From Chaenocephalus aceratus (taxonomy: Eukaryota; Chordata; Actinopteri; Perciformes; Channichthyidae), in the NCBI GenBank assembly GCA_023974075.1, contig JAMFTG010000329.1, positions 62,001 to 126,000 on the forward strand: DNA of 64,000 bases. The letters run 5' to 3'. Made by a program: the position numbers and the translations under genes. Positions 1 to 12,385 of the stretch are shown piece by piece. Position 1 is the stretch's first letter. Each line of letters begins with the position of its first letter. Below the pieces are notes generated by a model that saw nothing but the letters and a program-made list of their open reading frames with translations, ran no database searches and was not told where the DNA came from.

Positions 1-1419
1 ACCAATCATCTGAGCCGGCCCAGCTAAAGTAACTGGATTGTTGGAGCTATACATCTCTTTATATTATTTAATAGTTTAACATTTATTTTCTTGCTGTTTT
101 ATAGTGTTTATTGTAAATGTATTCTTAGTTAGTCTCATAAGTTAAAGTAGTTTCTATGCTTTTATTTGAAGGCATGTTTTGGGCACTGGGTGATTAGAGC
201 ACCTGGTGTAATTGTATATATTTGAGACAGGTGGAGGTGGGAGCCAGAGCACTAGAAGGCAAACAGTTTTTTAGCAGGGTGTTTCAAGCTACACAAGGGA
301 AAGCCATAGGAAAGGCTTAAGGAAAGAGATATAGGAAACCTGTTCATTGTATTTTGTTATAGGAATAAAATGCACAACGGAGAATCTTGTCTGGACCTGG
401 ATCATTGGCCTGCGTGAGATCCGCTAACTAGTGCCTCAGCGGCTGTTAAGTTAACTATCTGTTTTAGTTCTATATGATTTTGGCCACTACATGGATGGTC
501 TGTCTGCCTGTCAGCCTTCCACCTGTGCACAAACTGATCTCGTGCCCGCGTTCGTGTGTGTTGGAGGAGGGGCAGATTTTTTCTGGCTGTGTATTTTCAA
601 ATTCTAGCGCACTCGAGCTGCTTTCTCCAAAATGACCTACCCCACTTTTAAGAATTCACAGCGAAACTATCTACCACCTTTATAGCAGTAGCTACCTACA
701 ATTCGTTTCATTTGATGGAAAACAATGTTTCAACCCAGTTGACGTGTTATAATAAAGTTGTCCTCAGTTTATTGACCAACGTGACAGTTGGCTAGCTAGC
801 AGTATAGCCGCTTTCACACCAAGCACTTTGTCGTACTTAGTTCCCAGTACTTTGTCCCGCCGAACTCTTTAGCAGAGCAGTGTCCATGGCATTGAATGTG
901 ACATACCCTTTTTTAGGAATCTGGTGCCGCTATCTGTGTCAGTGTACACATGAAATAATCACACACAGTAGGATGCATGCGAGTGAACTGACTTGACTTC
1001 CACAGGAAAACTCAGTTTGGCGACACACTGCTAACTACCGAGCAGGATTTGAAAATGTAGCGCGAACACCACCAACAAAAAAACTCTTCTGAACTACTTG
1101 TGAACTACGGTGAATTTCGCCAGCTGTTAACTAATTTGAAGCAACTACTAGTGTTACATGCCTCGTCCATGAAAGCAGGCTAAATTAGCAAGCACGCTAA
1201 ATTGCTAAGCTGAAACACTGACGTCAGCTAACGTTTGTTTGATATCCACATTAAGTTCACAAGCTAACGGGGATGTAGAGAGTTAATAAAGTACAAAAAT
1301 ATACTTACATTATTCAAAATCCACGAGTATTCATATTAGACAGGGTCCATGCTTTCTTCTCTTCAACTGGAACCGTCTGCTTTTTTTCAAATGTCTGTAT
1401 CGCGCAAACTCCTCCTCCT
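1..1419. other. Non-coding flank, no gene seen
   Basis: I find no convincing coding region or classifiable repeat here. An AATAAA-type signal lies near 363, followed by a stretch that could be LTR or LINE 3' sequence, but I could not find matching ends or a second copy. The stretch is AT-rich with stops in all frames. Confidence 0.4.
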
Positions 1420-2040
1420 TTTCTTTAATGGCGAATCGCTTCCACTTGGAGCATATATCGCCACCTACTGTTGATTTATTAAATGTTCATATTAAATCCT
1501 TGTCCTCAGACCAGTGTTTTTGAGGAACTTGAAGATCAGCTTGTTAACTTCATTTCTTGATTTACTTTCGTGTATTGACTTGAAATCCATGTCCTTGATG
1601 TTATGTTGTTCCAGTGCAGTTTTCAGAAGGAGTCTTATAATCCGGGCAGCTAAAAAATACATGATGTATATTGTCTCTGGTTGTTGGCAACCATCACAAT
1701 TGCCATTTGGATGTTTTCCAATCAGATGCATTGTTGAGTTTAATCCAGAGTGACCCAATTGTATCCTTCTGTTAATGCTCTGTTCTCTTCTACTACTCCC
1801 CCAAGTACTTCCCGTTCCCACTTCCCTTTGTATCTGTTATAAATGTCTTCCTTTAGTGTTACTGTCCCATAATGTTTGCCATTGTTGCTTGATAAGAACT
1901 TGTGTAACAGATTTGACTTCTGCTCTACTGATGGGTACCATTATATCAATCTGGTTTGCTTTCAAACCACATGTTGCCAGTTGATCCACTACCTCATTCC
2001 CTCTAATACCCACATGCAACGCACTCTCACTCCATAATCG
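1420..2040 (-). mobile_element. LINE 3' end (I/Nimb-type) with RNase H remnant
   Basis: Minus-strand translation of 1837-2019 contains HVGIRGNEVVDQLA, which matches the C-terminal block of LINE-encoded RNase H (H-x-G-x-x-G-N-E-x-x-D). The adjoining 1492-1821 segment has the LINE tail pattern LGHSGLNSTMHLIG followed by CDGCQQPE, like the cysteine-rich C-terminus of I/Nimb-type elements. The 3' UTR end, near 1465, shares the phrase CGCCACCTACTG with the LINE tails at 12900, 30645, 42800 and 55790. It is 5'-truncated and split between frames, so it is dead. Assignment to the I/Nimb clade is from recall of motifs. Confidence 0.65.
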
Positions 2041-2517
2041 TCCAGGAGCGACGTTTGGTCAGTGTACGTGGCGTGCAGTTGTGTGACGCTCCTAGGCTCC
2101 TTCAGCTTCATAAAGGGACGCAAATAGCTTTCAACGGATTGCAATGTATTCCCATCTGCGGCGGGATTTGACGCTCAGGGAAGCACGGCATTCGTTTGTG
2201 TCGGCTGCCCTTAAAGGCAATGTGAGCATCCATTCCCATTGGATAATGGAGAATTGTACACCCGGAAGTAAGTATTCCCCTTACTGTCGATTGATTTTAC
2301 AGTGATATCTGCACTACTCATCGACTAAAAAACACCAGATTATCCTTGTTAATTACACAACATTGATTGGTTTAAATTGTGTGCAATGCTTTTGTATTTT
2401 TCCCCTTCGATTCGGAGAAACAAATATTTTTTCGGAGTAAAGGATGGCAGAAGACACTACACTACCCAGAATCCCCAGCTATCGTTTGGACTACACCATG
2501 TGCTCTGTTTGACAAAC
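2041..2517. other. Unassigned repeat-like spacer
   Basis: No gene is seen. Several phrases look like mobile-element debris, but no terminal repeats or coding remnant could be paired up. Confidence 0.3.
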
Positions 2518-3838
2518 CGGGGCTGCAGTCGAATAGTCCAAAGATCAGCTCCTACATTCTAACCCTATCGTCTATTGCTTGACCTTTGAGTGAAACGTCA
2601 CGGGGTTAAGGGATAGTGGATAGGAGAATTCAAAAGGACTTAGGAGAAGAGACTGCGGTACTTTAGAGAATCCAAATGCACTTTCACTATCCCACGTGTT
2701 TATGATGCGCCAGCGGACGTCATTGTGTGCGTCTGCTGCTGTGGGGAAACTATGGAAACCACAGTTTCCTACACAGCGGACTACAACATGGATGTTTAAT
2801 AAGAACGAGGGACTCATCTAGAGACTCTGCACCGTGCTCTGATGCTGCTGCTTTGCTTTATGAACGTGGACAACAGAGAAACATATTCTTCAGGACCAAA
2901 GCTGGAATTGAAATAAAAAAGGAAAGTGAAACTTCTGCTCGTCACCCTCTCCCTCCGGTCCACATTAATACCAATGATCCCAATACGTATGATTGTATGA
3001 ACTAAAGATCTTAAATCAGTACAGATGTATTTATTATAAACGTTAGTCCTTAACATCTATCACTGTGTATATCACCATTCAAACATCTTTTAAAAGTTGA
3101 ACAAACTCCACACAGCTCAGTAAAGACTGAAATGTTGACTTTATTTGATCATTTCAGTAAAAACTAACGTTCATATTTCTCTCTTTATTATAATACTGAT
3201 GAACGTTCAGAACAAAGCACTTTGCCAACTTACCACCTATGTTTTAAAATGCTTAATAAGCACCGTAACTTTCATGATATCATTTCTCGGTCATAATCGG
3301 TTGTTTCCGTGAACGGCCGACTGTTAAGTGACGGCAAATGCTGCGGCTGCAAGGCATTGTGGGGCAGCATTTTCTTCTCTCCTGTCGGTTAGGGAGGTCC
3401 AGTGGTTCCTAAGCTAAAGGAGGTTATAAAGGAAGTTTGAAACCTCCTTCCTTCATTCTCATCATTCTAGAGATTCGAACGGCACTTATCATGGCTGCCA
3501 CTGAGGGACTTCCGGGTCATTTCACTACTTTAGGAAGGTTCCTAAGCTAAATGGACTATTCCACTTCAGCCTTGGTAGGAAGGTCCTAAGCTAAATGGAC
3601 TATTGGAACGCAACCCTGGGCTGAAGTCGAATAGTCCATTCGAAACATCGCATCATAAACACGTCAGATAGTGAAAGTGCATTCGGATTGTCTAAAGTAC
3701 CGCAGTCTCTTCTCCTAAGTCCTTTTGAATTCTCCTATCCACTATCCCTTAACCCCGTGACCTTTCACTCAGAGGTCAAGGAATAGGAGATAGGGTTAGA
3801 ATTTAGGAGCTGATATTTGGATTATCGGAACGCAACCC
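2518..3838. mobile_element. Non-autonomous DNA element with ~190-bp inverted ends
   Basis: The stretch 2522-2709 reappears as its reverse complement at about 3648-3835 with only scattered mismatches. The shared core includes GGGGTTAAGGGATAGTGGAT. The arms enclose about 0.9 kb without a transposase-like reading frame. Internal copies of an end-like phrase (CTAAGCTAAATGGACTAT, around 3543 and 3590) suggest internal rearrangement or a nested relative. Long inverted ends and no coding capacity indicate a foldback-like or MITE-like element. I cannot name the superfamily because no clean target-site duplication is visible. Confidence 0.65.
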
Positions 3839-4187
3839 AGAGTTTTAGTTCATTGAGCGCTTCACACAAACAAATTTGTTACTTCACAGTTTTGCGGCAC
3901 ATTTCATTTTTTTGACTTGCAAAATTATGTTTTAAATTGACAAACATCATATGTGTAAAACGGGATCAAAAGATAATCTTTCTCTCTCCATTGACTTCAA
4001 TACATACTTTTTCCAAAATAAGGTCCCATTGAGGTCCCCCGGAAGGGGAGGGACTTCGCCACTCTATAGTTTAAATCTCCAAACAATGTTGTCAATTTTA
4101 GACATAGGCCTATTATATTTACAGCCCTTAATAACGTTCATTTCTGGGCTCAATATATGTCGTGGTCGTTTTCGTTGTGATCGCTAA
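3839..4187. other. Spacer without recognisable features
   Basis: No coding region or repeat could be supported. The paralogous 3' flank of the ZNF unit begins just to the right. Confidence 0.3.
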
Positions 4188-4800
4188 ATTCCCCTTGTTT
4201 CCCGTTGTTTATAATATTATCACCGTTCCAAGCAAACGAGTGCTTTTGTTTTGAAATCACTTCCGCGAGTTTCGCCCCGCCCCTCGCTCCCAGGACCATT
4301 AGACCATTTAGTAAGGTAAAAAAACAAAAAGGCCTCTCAGACGCTCTTCCGCTTACTTGTGTAATAAAGAAAAACAAATGGACCGTAAAAACACGGATTA
4401 GGGCGACAACATCTGTTCACAACTTTAAATATTTTACCATGTTTATGTGCAAATGAAGAACTCTCACTGGTTCAGAACCTTTTTCCTCTCTTTTCTTTTC
4501 TGACTTTATGGGTATTTCACTTTATATTAAATACATAACAATAAGAGTGCAGAACATCTAATGAATCACTATGAATCCAGAACAATACAACTGCAGGAGT
4601 ATGGATACAGCGAGATGTGTGCATGCATTTGGAGCAGAATCCAGCAGAGTAGATCGTGCTGTTCATCCTATGTAATGTATATGTAAAGAAAAAAGTCTAA
4701 ATATTTAAGATAAAGCTGTGAAACAATCTCAATAATTGGCAGCAAAAATGTAAGTTTTAATTGGAATAAAAGGATACATATTGAGATAGGAAGTTCTAAT
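4188..4800. repeat. ZNF-unit 3' flank, paralogous copy 1
   Basis: This stretch is closely similar to 18660-19240 and 44150-44700, which lie at the same position 3' of genes B and D. It shows that the duplicated unit includes more than 1 kb of DNA downstream of each gene. Copy A diverges from the others after about 4755, where unrelated sequence replaces the block found at 19245 and 44715. Confidence 0.75.
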
Positions 4801-4972
4801 ATCTTAAGAGAAGAGCTTGAATATTAAAAAATACATCTCTTTTGGCTCCTTCCTGTCTTCCTACTGGGTCTTTCTTGGCTTTGTACTACTGGCTATCTTC
4901 TAGCTCTATTCAGGGTTTTGGATTTTTTTTTTCTAGCTCTATCCCTGATCATTTTCAGAACCTGAAGGCTCT
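4801..4972. other. Short spacer, nothing seen
   Basis: AT-rich sequence between the paralogous flank and the LINE tail. No feature is supported. Confidence 0.3.
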
Positions 4973-5220
4973 ATAGCAAGGCAAGGCAAGGCAAGTTTAT
5001 TTATATAGCACCTTTCAGCACCAGGCAATTCAAGGTGCTTTACAAAAATGAAAGACATTCATACAAAGGCATTTAAAAACAGTAAAAGATAAAAGAAACA
5101 TTAAAAGAAAAACAAAAAATGAAAGACATTAAGAAAATGGCATTTAAAATCAGTCATTAAAAAGAAAAGCTAATAAAATAAACATTAAAAGATAGAAGTT
5201 ACAGTGCAGATATGAATAGT
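4973..5220 (-). mobile_element. LINE 3' tail with (TTGCC)n terminus
   Basis: Read on the minus strand it ends in a tract giving GTGCTATATAAATAAACTTG followed by TTGCC repeats. This is the typical 3' end of a common fish LINE with a pentamer tail. Only about 200 bp of 3' UTR-like sequence is present, followed by A-rich debris. Orientation comes from the tail. The exact LINE family is not determined. Confidence 0.55.
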
Positions 5221-5474
5221 TCAATTATTTCGGTTCTTGATTTTTAATTTATTCACAGAACCTCCCTTTGGAAATCCGAACATTTCCAGTCCCGATTGTT
5301 AATTTAGACTGATTGTTTTCACCATGTTATGCTCGCATGACATCCACAATCGGATCCTCAGGAGGGTGTACGAGCCCCCTACTCTGCTTTGTGTTCCATA
5401 ACAAAGTCTTTAAGTGTTACCTGAACACCCCGTGTTACCTAAACACTATTTTTCACCCGTCGGTGCTGTGATCT

Positions 5475-5858
5475 CAGGGGTCTCAAACTCAAGGCCCGGG
5501 GACCAATCCCGGCCCGCGAGTTCATTTTATGTGGCCCCGCAAGAGCTTGCAACGAATAGAATAAGTTTATTATACGGTTACATGCCACTTTACATGAGCA
5601 GGTTGCCCATAAACTACCCGCAATGCATCTCGTTTTGTGACATGCTCACCGAAGAGACTTGCAATTATTTTCCCTGGACTTCTGCTTTCAGAAGTAGTTA
5701 ATTACTAAGTTATTATCCTATCCAATAATAATCAAATTCAGAGGCAATCATGTAATATATATATATATATATTATATATTTATATAGTTACAACCGGCCC
5801 TTTGAGTGCAACCTTTATGTGAATGTGGCCCGCGATGAAATTGAGTTTGACACCCCTG
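5475..5858. mobile_element. Short hAT-like non-autonomous element
   Basis: It starts with CAGGGGTCTCAAACTCAA and ends with the inverted counterpart TTGAGTTTGACACCCCTG, about 384 bp in all. Ends of the form CAGGGG...CCCCTG are characteristic of non-autonomous hAT elements in vertebrates. The interior has a TA-dinucleotide tract near 5756-5780. I do not see a clean 8-bp target duplication, so the superfamily call is moderate. Confidence 0.55.
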
Positions 5859-6590
5859 CACGGACTATCTTCTGGTTCTTTTCTGGATCCATCCACTATC
5901 TGTTGTCTCTGTCCAGTGAATTACACTTTTGTTACTGGAGCAGGTAAAGCATACAACAGATACTTTCAGCATTATTGGAGCACGAAGTGGAAGCTTGGAT
6001 GAAACATAGCGGACTTCTAAACAATGAACACCCGCAACTTGGAAGAAATAAAGTTGGGTTTTATGCGTTCTAATATTGCAATGCAAATCCATGATGTAAT
6101 GACAGTAATTAAGAATAATTTAGTCATTGAATGCTCATTTCAGTAGATTTAATCAAACAAAACATAAACATATTGGACATGGCCTCAAGACTGTAACCTC
6201 TTCACATTCTGTTGAAAAAGTCAATTACTAGCCATATCTTACACATTGCTGTTTTGAATTATCAATGTGTGGATGAGAGTTGAACTGGATGATGACAAAA
6301 CATTTGCATTAAGACACTAAGACTAGCTGGTCCCTTGTAAAGGTGAGTCCACCTTAAATGAGCAGTGGGTGCAGGTGAAAGGCAGGACATGGGAACTTGG
6401 TCCTGATGGGATGCAACGATTATTAAACATGAAATAGTCGAGTATATAGTCAAGGGGTCAAAGAAATCAACATTTGTGATTATTCGCAAATCGGTTGGAG
6501 GTGGGTGAAAACAGGCTTAGGGAGTAACGTATTACATGTAACTGCATTAGGTCATCAGGATACAAAATAGACAAATGTATTCCCTTACAG
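5859..6590 (-). other. 3' flank/UTR of gene A
   Basis: From about 6225 this region aligns with DNA just downstream of genes B (19690-20060) and D (45160-45531), including ACTAGCCATATCTTACACAT and the GATGATGACAAAACATTTGC phrase. It probably contains the 3' UTR. No open reading frame of interest is present. The part before 6225 has no counterpart in the other units. Confidence 0.5.
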
Positions 6591-7513
6591 TTACAGAAGC
6601 AGCTGACGACCAACACACTTGTGACTTTTGAAACGATTACGCCATTTAAATCTTTTGTCACAAACATTGCAGCTGTATTTTTCCTCTCCTGTGTGGACTC
6701 TCATGTGTGACTTTAAATTATCACTCCGTGAAAAAGCTTTCTTACAGACTGAGCAGCTGTTTGGATTCTCTCCTGTGTGGAGTCTCATGTGTTCCTTTAA
6801 ACGTTCATTCCGTGAAAAAGCTTTCTTACAGACTGAGCAGCTGTAAGGTTTCTCTCCTGTGTGGATTCTCATGTGTTTCTTTAAACTATCACTCCATGAA
6901 AAAGCTTTCTTACAGACTGAGCAGCTGTGTGGTTTCTCTCCTGTGTGGATTCTCCTGTGTTTCTTTAAAACTCGACTATGTGAAAAAGATTTTTTACAGA
7001 CTGAGCAGCTGAATGGGTTATTTTCAGCACTACGTCTTGGATCACTGACAGATTCATGTCTATTTTTCAGTGAGTTTGAGCCTGATGCAGGTTCTCTGGC
7101 CTCTTTCCAATCAGCACTGTCTTCAGTGTCAGGTTCAGAAGAGTCTCCAGTGTGGTCCTCAGTCTTTGGTTGTAAACTGCTCTCTGGATCTGAGTTCCTG
7201 GCTGGTTCTGGTCCTCGACAGTCATCTCCATCAGCTTCTGTTTCCATGTGTTCAGTTTGTCTTTGATGAGGCTGAGAGGACTGAGGTTTCTCTTTATCAT
7301 CTTCACTCTTCACAGGGTCAGGAGTGAAAGTGGACTTGGTGATCTCAGCCTCCTCCAGCTCCTGAAGCTGCTCTCCCTCCTGACTGATCCTGAGTTCCTC
7401 CTGTTCCTGCTTATTGTGTGGGGGGGGCTCTGGGTCCTCCTGGTCCAGACTGGTGCTCCACTCCTGCTGGTCAGGGAGAGGCTCTTCTTTAACCACCAGC
7501 AGCTGCTGGACGT
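6591..7513 (-). CDS. ZNF gene A, exon 2 (five C2H2 fingers)
   Basis: This is the second coding exon of a polydactyl C2H2 zinc-finger gene, probably a nuclear DNA-binding transcription factor. The acceptor is CCTGCAG directly before ACGTCCAGCAG, so the exon starts at 7513 in phase with the exon 1 donor GCAG/GTCTGT. An acidic, proline-rich linker comes first, then four canonical fingers of the C-x2-C-x12-H-x3-H type joined by TGEKP/TGENP linkers, then a fifth finger ending HKC instead of HxxxH. The helix-contact residues vary from finger to finger while the framework is constant. The linker keeps VKEE and VKSE but has NKQE where paralogues have IKQE. The exon itself is open, but its exon 1 (12386-12582) carries a one-base insertion, so this copy may not yield the full protein. 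The stop is TAA at 6591-6593. Confidence 0.85.
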
Positions 7514-7876
7514 CTGCAGGAAACAGGAAACACACAGTCAGAACAAACTGTTAAGTGTTAGCATTTACAAATCTAATCACCATTAAAATGGGAGACATTT
7601 TGCAGCCCTAATGAAAAAGGGTTTTCTCTTCTGGCGTTGCACTAGCTGCAATGTAAACAATGAATTGTATTTGGGATTGTTCACGGATACACTACGACTA
7701 CAGAATATAAATCATATTCTGGATTTTTTAACACTTTTTTGTTTACTAGACAATTGCATATGTGTTCTTTTATAGTTTTGATGTCTTCAGTATAAATCTA
7801 CAAAGTAGAACCAATTTAAATAAATAAAAAACTTTGAATGAGAAGATGTGTCCAAACTTTTGACTGCGTCTAATAC

Positions 7877-8357
7877 TAGGGATGCACGATAATTATATAT
7901 TAGGAATTATGATGTCATCCCGATGAACCCGATACCAGTATTAATAGCCCCGATAATATACAATATATTTTTTGGGTACAAAAACGAAAAGAATACTGCG
8001 GTGTGGGTGGATTGGGATGAGGGGCGCTCCTCTGTTTTCATTTAAACAGCTCCTTATATCCGTTAGCGCAGCTAGCTAGCACCAGATGCTAACAACAACA
8101 ATGCACGTAAGGTCTCTCTCTCGCTCGCTCGGGCCACACATACACACACCCTCCCGGTCCTCCCGGTGGCCAGTCGGTGCCTGCCGGTGAGCGTGGAAGT
8201 GTGGTCTGCGGCGGGCGGCAGGAGCGGGGCTGTCAGCATCAGCTTGTAGATGGTATTTTAAACTCGATGCGCTCTGAAACTACGGGGCGGCCGAGGAAAC
8301 AAAATACACATGCGTTAATCGCGTTAAAATAATTAACGCGTTAACTTGACAGCCCTA
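7877..8357. mobile_element. Composite hAT remnant in intron A
   Basis: The left end reads TAGGGATGCACGATAATTAT, the terminus of the hAT element seen intact at 24491-25716. The right end reads TTGACAGCCCTA, the terminus of the other hAT type seen at 22177-23233. The interior around 8020-8300 is the inverse orientation of the interior at 24600-24900. It is therefore a chimera of two hAT types produced by nesting and deletion. Confidence 0.6.
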
Positions 8358-8663
8358 ATATATACACAGAATATATTATAAATACATGTTGGCAATAATT
8401 GATTGTTGAGATTAATTTATATTCCCCTATTTTTTATCAAGTAACATTTTAGATGTGTTTAATTTATTATTGAACATATTTATTCATTGATTTCTTTATG
8501 AATTATTCTCGCGCAATTTGAGTTGTGAATATTGAAATTTTTTTGGGAGGGGTGCCTAAGTTGATTACATATTATCAAATGGAATAATTTCATGTTATAC
8601 AAGTACGACAGTGCCATAGCTAAATGTGTTAGGTCTAAAGGTGTGTTTTGCTCCGCTCACCGG

Positions 8664-9689
8664 CAGTGGCGTTTTCTCCCGGAGGCCAAGGGAAGCCAGG
8701 CTTCCCCTGTTGTTTCGGATTGTAGTTATAATTTAAATAAATAAATAAAAACACTTTTGTTTTGTTTCGATAATTCTCCTTTGCTGTGTGTTGCTGCCGG
8801 CCCGTCTCTCCCCCATTCTCATTGAGTATTTTACAAAGAGTGAAACAAACAGCACCCCTCTAGATGTTTTGGTGAAACAGTAGATTGCACTCACTGTTGC
8901 GAAAGTTGGCCAGCCGAATCTGGCTTCCCTTGGTGAAAAAAAAATGGAGGGATTGACCAACCAGATGAGGCTCAGGTGATGCCCCTGCCAACCTGTGATT
9001 GGTCAGGGCCATGCCAAGGGAAGCCAGAGGCGGCTGGCTGCTCTCGGGTTTCCCTCGACAAAAAAGCAATGGGATTTCTCCATAGGATTTAGGAAAATAG
9101 CTCGAAATAAGGTCAGTGGAAAACGAACCTGTTAGATAAATGCAAGTTGTGTTCAGCCGGATAATATCCACATGTCTACCCTACTTTTATAATTTTCGAA
9201 TCATAAATCGAATCGATAGAAGATAGATAGCGTCACTGCATCACTCTCACCGCCGTTAGAAAGTAGCAAGCAACTGAAGCAAGTGCAATTATGGAGGGTG
9301 GAGATTTGGAGTATTTAATCAAAAATAATTGTACTAAACTTCCGCTACAGCAGCAACAACAAATACAATCTGATGACTGGCCGATGCCCAAACTGGAGCT
9401 GTGTACAGCGAGGAACAAAGGAGCGAATCGGACGTAAAATGTTAAAGGTCTCCTGATTTAGTTTGTGAATTAATGCTTATTAGAGTTTCGGCTTGAGAGT
9501 GCGTGCGGACATGTCGGTTAGATAACAGGCGTGTGTAAATCCTGCATCTGATACAAATGTGTGTAAAATGATACCGGGTGCTGTAATCACTCATCTGGTT
9601 ACGTTATTACATTGACCACCACACCCCCGACCCAAAAGAAAGGACGTATTATTGGCTTCCCCTAATTTTTTTCCCACGCCACGCTACTG
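8664..9689. mobile_element. Non-autonomous hAT element, unique to gene A
   Basis: The ends are CAGTGGCGT on the left and ACGCTACTG on the right. The flanks CTCACCGG (8656-8663) and CTCACCAG (9690-9697) are an 8-bp target duplication with one mismatch. The paralogous introns have the empty site CTCACCGG followed by TCCCTC, for example near 23555. Length is 1026 bp. I see no convincing transposase. Presence of the element only in A means it inserted after A split from the other copies. Confidence 0.75.
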
Positions 9690-10264
9690 CTCACCAGTCC
9701 CTCACAGCGGGCAGAGCTGCTGGTGCTGATCTCTCTCTCTCGCGTCCGGTTATACTTCATTCGCGTTTATGTCCAAATCCATCAAATCTAGCTAGTTCTA
9801 GTTAATGATATGGCTGAGGCCTCTTCCTACACGCAGATCACGCAACCTCATCTTATACCCAATTTCCAGCTGAGAGGGGCTTCTTTAGAGCTGGCTTGAT
9901 TGTGAATCGCCTCCGCACCCGCCTCTCCCCTGAGCATGAAGACATGCTCATATTCTTAAACAAGAATGAGTATTGAATAGCTGCATTCTGTGCATAGGCC
10001 CTGTTATAGGTTGTTGATCTCTGTTGTAATAGGGTTACGTTACCCTAACCCGTTATGTTGTTCGTGTTTGATCCCTCTTTCATTTAAAAACAAAGTTATG
10101 TTTTAAGCATGAAAGCTGTAGGCCTATAGCTGTCAACTGTTCAAACTGTGATCACCAGTTCAATACATTTGACAAATTCGACTTGGTTCCTATACTTATT
10201 TGAACATGTATTTATTTTTCAAAATTAAATTTTTTTTTTTTTTGGGAAAACATTTTCACACATT

Positions 10265-12034
10265 TGTGACCGTAACCCCAGGACCCTCTACTCCACAGTC
10301 AACAAGCTCCTCAAACCCCGTGCTGACACCCTCTCTTCATCCACTTACACTTTATGCAGTTCATTCCTCCAGTTTTTCTCTGACAAAATCACTGCCATTA
10401 ATCTCTCCCTATCCACTGCATCTGACACACAAACATCTCCCCCAACATCCACCGCCACAATTTCTCCCCCCATCTCCCTGGACCTCCCGAGCCCTCCCCC
10501 CCACGGCCGCCTCTCCCAGTTCACTCTGGTTACCCCCCCTGAAATATTCAAACTGATCAGCTCCTCCAAACCCACAACCTGCTCGCTTGACCCTCTACCC
10601 ACCCCTCTACTGAAGTCCGGCCTCCCCGTCCTCTGCCCCTACCTTGTCAACCTTTTCAACTCCTCCCTGTCCCAAGGAACCGTTCCCTCTGCCTTCAAAA
10701 CTGCTGCGGTCACTCCCATCCTCAAGAAACCCGGTCTGGATCCCTCCTCCCTCAGTAATTACCGCCCCATCTCCAACCTCCCCTTTCTCTCAAAAACAAT
10801 ATAACGCATCATCTCCAAACAACTCCACCGCCATCTCCAAACAAATCACCTTTTGGAACCTCTTCAGTCTGGTTTTCATCCCCACCACAGCACAGAAACG
10901 GCACTCATCAAAGTCCTCAATGACCTCCTCACCTCTGCTGACACCGGTTTCCTCAACATCCTCATCCTCCTCGACCTGAGTGCAGCCTTCGATACCGTGA
11001 GCCACACCATCCTGCTTACCCGACTCCAGGACATCGGTATCGAAGGTACTGCACTCAGGTGGCTCCAGTCCTACCTCTCCGACAGATCCCACTTCATCTC
11101 CCTCAACAACCACTCCTCTGCCACAGCTTCAGTCACCCAAGGTGTTCCCCAAGGTTCAGTACTCGGCCCCCTCCTCTTCATCATCTACATCCTCCCCCTT
11201 GGTCAGATTCTCCGCCAATACAACCTGGACTTTCACTGATACGCTGACGACACACAGGTTTACCTCAGCACCAAATCCCCCCACAACCCCCCCCCCCCCC
11301 CCCCTCACCCACATCGAATCCTGTCTGACTGCAATAAAATCCTGGATGCAACACAACTTCCTCAAACTCAACAGCAATAAAACTGAACTCCTCCTCATCG
11401 GCTCCAAATCAACACTCAGCAAAAACCCCAACCTGACACTCACCATCGATGGCACCCCTGTTTCCCCCTCCACCCAGGCACGCAACCTTGGCGTTATATT
11501 TGACCCCACCCTCTCCCTCGAGCCCCACATCCATCAAGTTGTAAAAACCAAATGTTTCCACCTCCGCAATATTGCCAAACTCCGTCCCTCTCTCACCCGC
11601 CCTGCAGCTGAGCGACTCATTCACGCCTTCATCTCCTCCCGCCTTGACTATTGCAACTCACTTCTCTACGGCATCAGCTCCACCTCCCTCAGTAGACTCC
11701 AGCGTGTCCAGAACGCAGCCGCCAGACTCCTCACTCACACCAAATCATGGCATCACATCAACCCGGTCCTCAAAGAACTCCACTGGCTCCCCGTTTCACA
11801 CCGCACCCATTACAAACTCCTGGTCTTCACTTACAAAGCCCTCCACCATCTGCCCCCCCCCCCCCTCCCTCACTGACCTCCTCATCATCTACGAACCACC
11901 CAGGTCCCTCAGATCCACCTCAGCCGGTTTGCTTTTTTTCCTGTCCTTGTTTGTCTACCCTTCCCCAAATGTAAAGCGTCTTTGGGTTCGAGAAAAGCGC
12001 TATAAAAAAAAAGAATTTATTATTATTATTACTA
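10265..12034 (+). mobile_element. L2-type LINE, 5'-truncated and dead
   Basis: Plus-strand frames give a long reverse-transcriptase region: NYRPISNLPF near 10758, LLDLSAAFDTVSH near 10970, VTQGVPQGSVLGPLLF near 11130, and YADD just after 11237. C-terminal LINE blocks (LGVIFDPTLS, SRLDYCNSLLYG, LHWLPV) follow to about 11800. It ends in a GCGCTATAAAA phrase and a TTATTATTATT tail at about 12034, as L2/Rex1-type elements do. A TGA at 11237-11239 sits immediately before the catalytic YADD, and the C-tract at 11288-11302 shifts frame. The same insertion lies in introns B, C and D. Confidence 0.85.
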
Positions 12035-12385
12035 CTAGTGCCTACATGTATGGGTAATATTTAAATCAGTACATTAAATGGCATATTATTCAATGTATGT
12101 ATTTTTATAAATATATTTATTTTGGTAGGTTTGCTCTTCCGTAATAAATTAATTATTATAATAAAGTACATGTGTCTAATAATGCTTAGATACTTGTACT
12201 TAAATAAGTTATGAATGCAGTACTTTAACTTGTAATGGAGTATTTTCACAGTGTGGTGTTTGTACTTTTACTTCAGGATCTGCTACCTGCAGCAAGTGCT
12301 GATAAAGGGTCTAAAGTGTTATTAATGTGATAATAAAGTGCTACTGTAGAGTGTAAAGTGTTAATTAAGGGTAAAGGGAACAGAC

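Larger units (their letters stand above)
7514..12385 (-). other. Intron 1 of gene A
   Basis: Boundaries are inferred from GT (complement of 12384-12385) and AG (complement of 7514-7515), both matching the other paralogues. The intron holds a composite hAT remnant, a complete-looking hAT element and an L2 LINE. Stretches at about 7620-7870, 8380-8660 and 9700-10260 are shared with the introns of genes B, C and D, so the intron body is older than the gene duplications. Confidence 0.75.

Noticed and set aside
1..491. Possible LTR because of an AATAAA signal near 363 and a right edge CCACTACA resembling the ERV LTR edge
   Set aside because: No matching opposite end, target duplication or internal retroviral sequence is present.
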